This document shows, piece after piece, positions 1 to 7,198 of a DNA stretch of 21,604 nucleotides (position 1 is its first letter; every line of letters starts with the position of its first letter). The notes beneath the pieces were generated by a model. The model searched no databases. It was given only the letters and a program-made list of their open reading frames with translations, and was not told where the DNA came from. The stretch covers positions 1 to 21,604 of the forward strand of contig JAFYFR010000114.1 in assembly GCA_017543645.1 (NCBI GenBank). The letters are read 5' to 3'. This DNA is from Bacteroidales bacterium. GTDB lineage: Bacteria; Bacteroidota; Bacteroidia; Bacteroidales; UBA3824. The position numbers and the translations under genes were made by a program.

Positions 1-948
1 CGCAAATATAGCGATAAGCGTTTTGCGGTAATTGAAAACGAGTTTGGCGAGGTGGGTATCGACGGCGGACTTATCGTTGGCAATATCGACAATATGATTG
101 AACTCTCTAACGGCTGTATCTGCTGCAACCTTAGCGAGGGTCTTGCCCAAACGCTCAACAACTTGCTTACTTCTAAATACACGTTTTCAAACCTTTTGAT
201 CGAAACCACCGGCATTGCCGACCCCGCAGGCGTTATCGACAACTTTGTGGGTTACGAAGAAATGCAGCGTAAGTTTGTAATCGACAGCGTAATATGCCTT
301 GCCGATGCTATGACCTACGAAGACAGCGCCGCCGAACAACCTGAGGTACACCGTCAACTTGCTGTTGCCGACATTATTCTTTTAAACAAAATCGAAGACG
401 TAACTCCCGAACAGGGCGAGCGCGTTAAGAACCTTATCCGCACGGTTAATCCAACGGCAAAATTGTATTGCGTATCACACGCCGATATTTCAAACGTGGA
501 CATTATCAATACGTTTGCTTATTCAGCCGCCAATGTTGAAAAACTTGTGGTAGATTTTCGCAACGCCACACCTTTAAAATTTGAGGCAATGGACGCCGAT
601 TTTGGTTCGTTTGCTCAAAACCCTGCCAAGGCAAAGGCATTCCGCCACAGTATTGTAAGCGAGGGATTTACAATAGAAGGCAGTCTCGACGAACAAAAAT
701 TTGTTTATTGGATTCAAGGCGTTTTGCAATATAATGCGTCTAACGTGTTCCGTATCAAGGGAATACTCAGCATAGCCGGCAAACCCAAACGACTGATTTT
801 CCAAAGCGTGCGCAACTTTTTCCTTGTGGAAGACGGCGAAGATTGGCAGCCCGGCGAGCAACGTTTTACAAAACTTGTATTTATTGGTCGCAAACTCGAC
901 CGTAAGGCTATACAAAATTATCTCGAAAGTTTCAAAGTAAATCATTAA
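1..948 (+). CDS. CobW/G3E-family GTP-binding protein, 5'-truncated by window edge
   Basis: The reading frame is open from base 1, so the gene starts before the window; the GTG at 52 is internal. About 315 residues remain. Visible family marks are ENEFGEVGID, which begins at codon 13 of the fragment, then the zinc/metal-binding CxCC motif in NGCICCNLSEGL, and ETTGIADP. NKIE is the base-specificity motif of the GTPase fold. The last ~100 residues form a CobW_C-type domain, including the stretch KRLIFQSVRNFF. The N-terminal P-loop (Walker A) would lie upstream. COG0523 proteins are GTP-driven metallochaperones, and many are linked to zinc or cobalt supply. Substrate metal cannot be told from this fragment. 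The stop is 3 bp from the next ATG, suggesting co-transcription with the pseudouridine synthase gene. Confidence 0.9.
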   Translation, partial: RKYSDKRFAVIENEFGEVGIDGGLIVGNIDNMIELSNGCICCNLSEGLAQTLNNLLTSKYTFSNLLIETTGIADPAGVIDNFVGYEEMQRKFVIDSVICLADAMTYEDSAAEQPEVHRQLAVADIILLNKIEDVTPEQGERVKNLIRTVNPTAKLYCVSHADISNVDIINTFAYSAANVEKLVVDFRNATPLKFEAMDADFGSFAQNPAKAKAFRHSIVSEGFTIEGSLDEQKFVYWIQGVLQYNASNVFRIKGILSIAGKPKRLIFQSVRNFFLVEDGEDWQPGEQRFTKLVFIGRKLDRKAIQNYLESFKVNH

Positions 949-951
949 TTT

Positions 952-1827
952 ATGACAGACGATATTTTTTCCTCACCGAAAGAGGGTCAGTTGCTCGATA
1001 TTCTATTTGAGATACTAGCCCCACGCAGCAAGACCGACATCCGCGAAACACTCAAATCGGGTCGCGTGATAGTGGGCGGCATTGGCACCACGGCGTTTAA
1101 CTTTGCCGTAAAGAAGGGCGACGAAATCCGCATTCTGCCCAAGCAGAAACTCACTCATGGCGGCTTGACCAACAAGAATATCAAGATTCTCTACGAAGAC
1201 AACCACGTGGTGGTAATTAACAAGCGGGAGGGACTATTGTCGGTGGGAACCAACGCCGACAAAGAAAATACCGCCTATCATATTATAAATATGCACGTTA
1301 AGAGGTCGGGCAAAGGACGGCATATATTTGTTGTCCATCGTCTTGACCGCAAGACTTCTGGCGTGATGATGTTTGCCAAGAGCCTCTCCGCACGCGATGC
1401 CATGCGCCAGAACTGGAACGAGGTGGTGGTAGAGCGCTCGTATTATGCCGTAGTGGAAGGCGTGCTTGAGCGCAAGCATGATGTTATAAAATCCTACCTT
1501 ACCGAAGACAAGATGCTCAAAGTCCATTCGTCGTGGATCAACAATGGTGGACAATATGCCGTTACCGAATATGAGGTTATGCAGCAAAACAGCGACTATG
1601 CTCTTGTCAAGCTCAACCTCGACACCGGACGCAAAAATCAGATACGTTCGCAGATGTCGGCAATAGGACATCCTGTAGCCGGCGATGCCAAATACGATGC
1701 CAAGACCGACCCGATACGCCGAGTATGCCTCCACGCTGCCACCCTCGCATTCCGCCACCCTGCCACAGGCAAGATTATGAAGTTTGAAGTACCTGTTCCT
1801 CAATCTTTTTACAAATTGGTAAAATAA
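952..1827 (+). CDS. RluA-family RNA pseudouridine synthase
   Basis: The product is 291 residues and isomerises specific uridines to pseudouridine in rRNA or tRNA in the cytoplasm. Residues ~13-65 look like an S4 RNA-binding domain (LLDILFEI through KKGDEIRI). The catalytic signature VVHRLDRKTSG has its aspartate at about residue 132. Family-typical motifs ILYEDNHVVVINK and LDTGRKNQIR follow, and the end has the usual HAATLAFRHPATG. Length is normal for RluA/RluC/RluD relatives. Which RNA position is modified cannot be read from the sequence. The ATG lies 3 bp after the CobW-like stop with no promoter between them, so the two are probably one transcript. The downstream 90 bp hold the promoter of the next unit. 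Confidence 0.93.
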   Translation: MTDDIFSSPKEGQLLDILFEILAPRSKTDIRETLKSGRVIVGGIGTTAFNFAVKKGDEIRILPKQKLTHGGLTNKNIKILYEDNHVVVINKREGLLSVGTNADKENTAYHIINMHVKRSGKGRHIFVVHRLDRKTSGVMMFAKSLSARDAMRQNWNEVVVERSYYAVVEGVLERKHDVIKSYLTEDKMLKVHSSWINNGGQYAVTEYEVMQQNSDYALVKLNLDTGRKNQIRSQMSAIGHPVAGDAKYDAKTDPIRRVCLHAATLAFRHPATGKIMKFEVPVPQSFYKLVK

Positions 1828-1837
1828 AAATAAGAAA

Positions 1838-1906
1838 ACAATAGTTGTTATTGTGAAAAAGGTTCTTATATTTGCATAAGACATGTTTTGTAAACATGAG
1901 AACCTT
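1838..1906. promoter_or_regulatory. Cluster of inverted repeats over the receptor promoter (candidate operator)
   Basis: Three inverted repeats overlap the promoter. ACAATA/TATTGT (1838-1843 and 1849-1854) spans the -33 element. AAGGTTCT/AGAACCTT (1859-1866 and 1899-1906) flanks the -7 box. CATGTTT/AAACATG (1882-1888 and 1892-1898, 3-nt loop) sits just after the expected start site. This suggests a repressor or activator site or a 5' leader hairpin. The regulator is unknown. Confidence 0.4.
1844..1874 (+). promoter_or_regulatory. Bacteroidota-type promoter for the first TonB receptor
   Basis: A perfect TAnnTTTG -7 box (TATATTTG, 1867-1874) lies 19 bp after a GTTG -33-like element (1844-1847). 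This fits the Bacteroides sigma-ABfr promoter layout. The predicted transcription start is near 1880, giving a leader of about 40 nt before the ATG at 1918. Confidence 0.7.
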
Positions 1907-1917
1907 AAAACCTTATT

Positions 1918-4356
1918 ATGAGAGTTTTTTTTCACATAATAGCAACCATTGTGCTTCTTGTGATACCATTTGCGGCATTTCCACAAGTTGATACGTTGCC
2001 TATCAACATACGCGAGCTGTTAGACAAGTCGAACATTAGCTATGATAGCGCGGTTAATCACAAACTCGTAATCTCTACCGGTCGTACATCCAAAAGTGTT
2101 GACGAGTTGCCAGTAACCATCTACATGATTTCACATGAAGATATTGTTAATAATGGCTATGTAACATTGTGCGACGTGCTAAAAACCGTGCCGGGGATAC
2201 GAGTATCGCAGCCTTGTTCTGGCGAGTTTGGCGAGGCGTTTATGCAGCGCGGTGTGATGGGTAACACCTACACCAAAATACTGCTCAACGGTGTTGACCT
2301 CAAGCCCTCAGCACCAACAGGAATGCCGCTCGGAGCTAATATTCCTGTACGTCAGGCCGACCGCATCGAGATTGTCTACGGTCCTGCTGCGGCAAGCTAC
2401 GGTAACGATGCCTGCTCGGGCGTTATCAACATCGTAACCAAGCAGCATATCGACAAGACATTTGCAAGTGCCGACGTTATTACTGGCACAGGCGACTATC
2501 ATTACATCAATTTCATGGCTGGCGGCAAGTTCGGTCGTGGCAAGCACGTGGCCGAGTATATGGTGTACGGCACCAACCTCCGCTACAAAAATATGAATAT
2601 CACCGACAACGACGATGACGACCTCTACAACCGTTGGAACTATTTTGAACAGCGAGGTGTACCTTTTGTCTGCTCCATCGACTCGTTTATGCCAAAGGAG
2701 ATGACTCAGGAAAGGTACGACAAAATGAGGGATTATTATTTGGCCAACATGCCTCAAGTACGCGAGATAGTGGGTTATACCGCCGGTTGGGAAGGCGACT
2801 TGAATTATCCTGAGATGGGACGCATACAGCAAGAGGCGGCTCAGGCTGGTATCGAACTCAGATACCGTGGTATCACGTTGTCGTACAACTATCTTCACCG
2901 TAAGGATTATACATCGCTCGGTCAGACACCGATGCTTTTCAAATACTCCGACCCCGACTTTATGCAGGGCGAAAAAATCATCCGTGCTGTAATCTCTGGC
3001 GATTGGACATTCGGAAAATTCTCCACCAATACTGTGCTTAAGTATTTCCGCTACCGAATGGACGACAACTCGCAGCGTGGCGTATGCTATTCGCCGCTTG
3101 TCCAATATATGTACGGAGCTGGCGATGATGCCGGTTTTGAAGAGAATATTTCGTATCGGGCATCCAAATGTCTCAGCTTCAACGCCGGTGTGTCGTATAT
3201 GTACTCGGGTGTGCTGCCTACTACCAACGAGTCGCCATACAAGTTCCCGAAAGATAAATACAAGGCGTTTGCCAAAACAGTCAACTACTCCGATCCGATA
3301 TTTGGTGAGTTTGGCATCTATCCATACGCATATTACACCAACGGCGTTTACGGTCAGGTGGTTTGGGACTGGAAGAGGCTTTCGCTTACCGGTGGTGTCC
3401 GTTACGACTACAACTCGCTTTGGGGAAGCAACACCAATCCGCGTATTGCCGCGCTCGTTAACCTTACCGACCGTATTACATTCCGGGCTTCGCAAGGATA
3501 CGCCTATAAAGCACCGTCGGCGCAGCAACTCTACGGTGTAACGGCTGTTGACGCATCCATCACCGTTAGCAACATGTACAGACTGATGAATGTGCAGCAA
3601 GAAGTAGCACCTCTCGTGGCATATCAGCAAGTGCCGGCGCACAAACTCGAACCCGAAAAAGTATCTTCCACAGAGTTCGGCTTGCGCTACTATCTCAACA
3701 AAACCGACTATTTTGACCTTGTGGCATACACCAACCGTGTGCGGAATCCCATCGACCGTTGCTGGGGAGAGCTCGACACTATATACAAGGGAATGGGTAG
3801 TTCTGCCGTTTATACAAGCGATGGCAAGTCTTACGCCCGTACCTACCGCAATGTGAATGATGCCGAAATCAAACTCCGTGGTTATCAGTTTATTGTGGTA
3901 ATGAAAAATTTGATACAGCCTATCCATTTAAATATCAACTGTGGTTTAACACTTTCGATGGGACACGAGAATATTTACGACCAGAACGTAACCGACGACT
4001 CAAAGTACGACCGTATGGATCATATCCGTCAGACACCGCGTTATCAGGTTCAGTTCGCCTTCGACTTTACATTCTTAAGGTTTATGCGCCTCCGCGCCGA
4101 AAACGTCTACTGCAGCAAGTGGGCAAGAAAATATTACAGCAGTCCCGACAACGACTACTTCTGGGCTAAGGCTTATTACAATCTGGATTTAACATACTGC
4201 ATAAACCTAAGCAAGAACCTTCATGCCATGGCTAAGGTTACAAATGTGTTTAACACACACTACGGCGGTATCGACTCCAAAGAGATGGACGTGGATTTGC
4301 CATATAATCCGCAACTTCTCAGGAATTTACGTTTAATTCTTTCTTATGATTTTTAA
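1918..4356 (+). CDS. TonB-dependent outer-membrane receptor
   Basis: The product has 812 residues. A signal peptide (residues 1 to about 23, ending AAFPQ) directs export. A TonB-box-like LVIST lies at about residues 49-53, followed by the plug domain (VDELPVTIYMIS to GVINIVTKQ, about residues 60-175). The plug carries the typical RIEIVYGPAAASYGNDACSGVINI pattern, here split over codons near 2358-2430. The remainder alternates aromatic and polar residues as in a 22-strand barrel, and it ends in LILSYDF, a terminal aromatic residue expected for BAM recognition. There is no N-terminal carboxypeptidase-like domain and no SusD neighbour, so it resembles cobalamin, haem or siderophore receptors more than SusC. 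The substrate is not determinable here. It has its own promoter and probably leads an operon with the two genes that follow. Confidence 0.93.
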   Translation: MRVFFHIIATIVLLVIPFAAFPQVDTLPINIRELLDKSNISYDSAVNHKLVISTGRTSKSVDELPVTIYMISHEDIVNNGYVTLCDVLKTVPGIRVSQPCSGEFGEAFMQRGVMGNTYTKILLNGVDLKPSAPTGMPLGANIPVRQADRIEIVYGPAAASYGNDACSGVINIVTKQHIDKTFASADVITGTGDYHYINFMAGGKFGRGKHVAEYMVYGTNLRYKNMNITDNDDDDLYNRWNYFEQRGVPFVCSIDSFMPKEMTQERYDKMRDYYLANMPQVREIVGYTAGWEGDLNYPEMGRIQQEAAQAGIELRYRGITLSYNYLHRKDYTSLGQTPMLFKYSDPDFMQGEKIIRAVISGDWTFGKFSTNTVLKYFRYRMDDNSQRGVCYSPLVQYMYGAGDDAGFEENISYRASKCLSFNAGVSYMYSGVLPTTNESPYKFPKDKYKAFAKTVNYSDPIFGEFGIYPYAYYTNGVYGQVVWDWKRLSLTGGVRYDYNSLWGSNTNPRIAALVNLTDRITFRASQGYAYKAPSAQQLYGVTAVDASITVSNMYRLMNVQQEVAPLVAYQQVPAHKLEPEKVSSTEFGLRYYLNKTDYFDLVAYTNRVRNPIDRCWGELDTIYKGMGSSAVYTSDGKSYARTYRNVNDAEIKLRGYQFIVVMKNLIQPIHLNINCGLTLSMGHENIYDQNVTDDSKYDRMDHIRQTPRYQVQFAFDFTFLRFMRLRAENVYCSKWARKYYSSPDNDYFWAKAYYNLDLTYCINLSKNLHAMAKVTNVFNTHYGGIDSKEMDVDLPYNPQLLRNLRLILSYDF

Positions 4357-4431
4357 AATAGGAACAGTATTTGATAAAAACATCAATTGAACAAAAAAAA
4401 GGATTTTTAACAGACATACAAGGATTTGCAG

Positions 4432-7161
4432 ATGTATATCAGGATTACTAAAATAATCGCAATCGTTGTGGCTATCTGCATCAGCCTGACAATTAATGCT
4501 CAGACCGGTGCGGATTCGGCTCGTCAACGCGACAGTATTTCTGCTCTTATCGACAAGGAAACCAACTCTGTTAAACTCGCGCTCCTCTTTAACCAGCTGG
4601 CATACCGCCATCTTGATCTTGGCGAAACCGACCAGTTAATCAGCGCAGCCGAAAAATCGCTTTCGTTTTGCCGCCAGACCGATTTCAAAGACCTCGCATA
4701 CGACAACAGCCTTCTTCTTGCACGTACTTATAGAAAAATGAATTCCAAGCCCGAAGAAGCACTCCATTACTATGTGGAAGCCAAGAGCGGATTAGACCGC
4801 AATACCGACGAGGGGAAACTTGCTATTGCCGACATTGACAACGAGATAGGCCTCCTATATTTCAACCGTCGCCATTACAATCGCGCTAACGAGAATTTCT
4901 CGTCGGCTCTTACGGTTTTCCAAAAAGCCAACGATACCGAGAGAATCAGGCAAACCACCAACCATTTGGCAGTATGCACCTATCTGAATGGCGATTACGA
5001 AGAATCCGCTACGTGTTACGAAAAACTTTTGGATTACTATCAGCGCGACAACGACTTCCCAGCTCAAAAACAGACTATGCAACGTCTCGCCGATATATAT
5101 CAAAAACTCAAACAATACGACAAGGCTTTGGATATAAACTACAAGCTTTACGATTTGTGCGCCGACGGCGGAGATACTCCCACCGCGCTCAACACACTTA
5201 ATAATATAGCATACTGTCAGGTTTTGAACGGAAACAGTGCCGATGGCATCAATATGTTCAAACAGATAGCTGATGTTGACAATCTCGGGCACCCTTCCGA
5301 CGACCAGCTTGCCGGCACTTACACCAACTTGGGCTTGTGCTATCAGAATATGGGCAACAACAAAGAATGTTACGAATACCTTAGCAAGGCGATGAAGCTG
5401 CGCAAGGATAACGGTCAGATAGAGCAGTATTCGCAGGTAGGCAATATTCTTGCGCTTATTTACCTTAAAAATAAGGACTTGCATAATGCCGAAAACTCCT
5501 GCCTCGAAGCATTGGAAGCTGCCGATAGCTCAGGCAACCCGCAGTTGCAACGCGACGCTTATCAAACTTACAACCAGATACTGCAGGCCAAGGGCGAATA
5601 CGATAAGGCTTTGGTTTATTACCAAAAATACCTCAACCTGCGTGATTCGGCTATGATTCACCAAATGTACGACGAGCGTGAGCTTTCAGAAGACCTTCGT
5701 AATATGGAGGAGGCGGAAAAAAATTATTCTGACGAGATTGTGGAGGCCGAACTCAAAGACCTCAACAACCGCAGGCTCAAGAGTGAGGCTGAATCAGAAC
5801 GCCGTAGAAACGAGCTTCTTGAAAAAGACCTCGAGCTCAACGCCAAAGAAAAAGACATCATCCAGCAGAATCTGCTGCTCGCCCGTCAGCGCGAGCTTGC
5901 AATCCGCCGCGACAAGGAATTAAGCGACCTGCAGGCTCGAAGTGCTCAGGACTCATTGAAGCTAAAAGAGCAGGAATTGGTAGACCAGAAACGTCTTCAG
6001 GAAATTCACGAGCTTGAAAACGAGCGTAAAAACCAGGAACTCGCCTTAGAGAACGAGAAAAAGTCGAAGCAGGTATACAGGCTTATGATTGCGCTTTTCG
6101 GTTTGGTGGTTGCGGTGTTCTTCGTTATCTTTATAATAGTTCGTAAGAAAAACCAGAAACTCAATTCGCAGAAAGCCGAAATCGAGATAAAGAATGCCGA
6201 CCTCCTCCTGAAAAACGAGGAAATCAATATGCAGAAGGAGAATCTCCAACGGGCTAACAAGGAGATTATGAACATCAACGAGGAGATTTCCCGTCAGAAA
6301 GAGATTATCGAAACCAAGAACAAGTCGATTACCGACAGTATAGTCTACGCCCACCGTATACAGCAGGCGGTATGTCCCGCACCCGATTTTATCAAGGAAT
6401 TGGGTTACGACTATTTCTTGTTCTTCCGTCCTAAGGAGATTGTCAGCGGCGACTTTTATTGGTTCTACCGTGAAGGCGATATTCTGTTCGCAGCGACAGC
6501 CGACTGTACGGGGCACGGTGTTCCGGGCGCGTTCATGAGTATGCTCGGCAGTTCGTTGTTCAATAAGATTGTGAGCGAGCGCAAGATTTTTGCGCCCGAT
6601 AAGATTCTCGATAATCTGCGTTCCGAGGTTAAGAAGGCGCTCCATCAAGAGAACATGAATTCCAAAAGCAAAGACGGCATGGATCTTTCGCTTATTAAAG
6701 TTAACACCAAGACCCTTGTTCTCGAATTTGCCGGAGCCAACAACAACGGCTATCTTTTCCGCCACTTCGACAAAGATCAAGAGGAACTCGCCAACCAGAA
6801 TATCGAGGGGCGCGATTTTGTAAAACCAGTAGGCGATGGCTTTGTCCGCCTTACCACGCTCAAAGCCGACAGAATGCCTATCGGTGTATATATCCGCGAC
6901 GACAACAGCTTTACGTCTAAGAGCATACAGCTTTGTCACGGCGATGCGATTTACCTCACTTCCGACGGTTATCTCGACCAGTTTGGCGGGGATAACGGTC
7001 GCAAATACCTCTCTGGCAACTTTACACAGATGCTCGCCGACATTAACCATCTGCCCATGGAGCAGCAATGCCGGGTGGTGATTGAAACCCACGAAAAATG
7101 GATAGGCGACAAATTCTCGCAAATCGACGATATTATTGTTTTTGGATTGAAGATAAGATAA
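4432..7161 (+). CDS. TPR-repeat membrane protein with C-terminal SpoIIE/PP2C phosphatase domain
   Basis: I chose the ATG at 4432; an in-frame TTG 6 bp upstream is less likely. A signal peptide (about residues 1-24, ending INA) is followed by about nine tetratricopeptide repeats to roughly residue 410, for example GLLYFNRRHYNRA and NLGLCYQNMGNNKE. A long charged coiled coil (about 415-545) precedes one membrane helix (about 550-572, MIALFGLVVAVFFVIFIIV) and a second coiled coil. The cytoplasmic end (about 640-909) is a SpoIIE-type Ser/Thr phosphatase. Its metal-site motifs SGDFYWF, TADCTGHGVPGAFM, SDGYLDQFGG and IDDIIV are all present, so it should be active. The layout implies a periplasmic protein-interaction sensor controlling a cytoplasmic phosphatase, perhaps in a partner-switch pathway, though no anti-sigma or antagonist gene is adjacent. 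Gaps to the flanking receptor genes are 75 and 37 bp. Confidence 0.9.
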   Translation: MYIRITKIIAIVVAICISLTINAQTGADSARQRDSISALIDKETNSVKLALLFNQLAYRHLDLGETDQLISAAEKSLSFCRQTDFKDLAYDNSLLLARTYRKMNSKPEEALHYYVEAKSGLDRNTDEGKLAIADIDNEIGLLYFNRRHYNRANENFSSALTVFQKANDTERIRQTTNHLAVCTYLNGDYEESATCYEKLLDYYQRDNDFPAQKQTMQRLADIYQKLKQYDKALDINYKLYDLCADGGDTPTALNTLNNIAYCQVLNGNSADGINMFKQIADVDNLGHPSDDQLAGTYTNLGLCYQNMGNNKECYEYLSKAMKLRKDNGQIEQYSQVGNILALIYLKNKDLHNAENSCLEALEAADSSGNPQLQRDAYQTYNQILQAKGEYDKALVYYQKYLNLRDSAMIHQMYDERELSEDLRNMEEAEKNYSDEIVEAELKDLNNRRLKSEAESERRRNELLEKDLELNAKEKDIIQQNLLLARQRELAIRRDKELSDLQARSAQDSLKLKEQELVDQKRLQEIHELENERKNQELALENEKKSKQVYRLMIALFGLVVAVFFVIFIIVRKKNQKLNSQKAEIEIKNADLLLKNEEINMQKENLQRANKEIMNINEEISRQKEIIETKNKSITDSIVYAHRIQQAVCPAPDFIKELGYDYFLFFRPKEIVSGDFYWFYREGDILFAATADCTGHGVPGAFMSMLGSSLFNKIVSERKIFAPDKILDNLRSEVKKALHQENMNSKSKDGMDLSLIKVNTKTLVLEFAGANNNGYLFRHFDKDQEELANQNIEGRDFVKPVGDGFVRLTTLKADRMPIGVYIRDDNSFTSKSIQLCHGDAIYLTSDGYLDQFGGDNGRKYLSGNFTQMLADINHLPMEQQCRVVIETHEKWIGDKFSQIDDIIVFGLKIR

Positions 7162-7198
7162 AGGAGATTTTATTGTTGTAACATTAAAACAACTAATA

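Noticed and set aside
2308..3927. Minus-strand open frame of about 539 codons opposite the first TonB receptor
   Set aside because: The plus strand encodes a complete receptor with signal peptide, plug and barrel. The minus frame has no domain, no promoter and a composition expected from the complement of biased codons.
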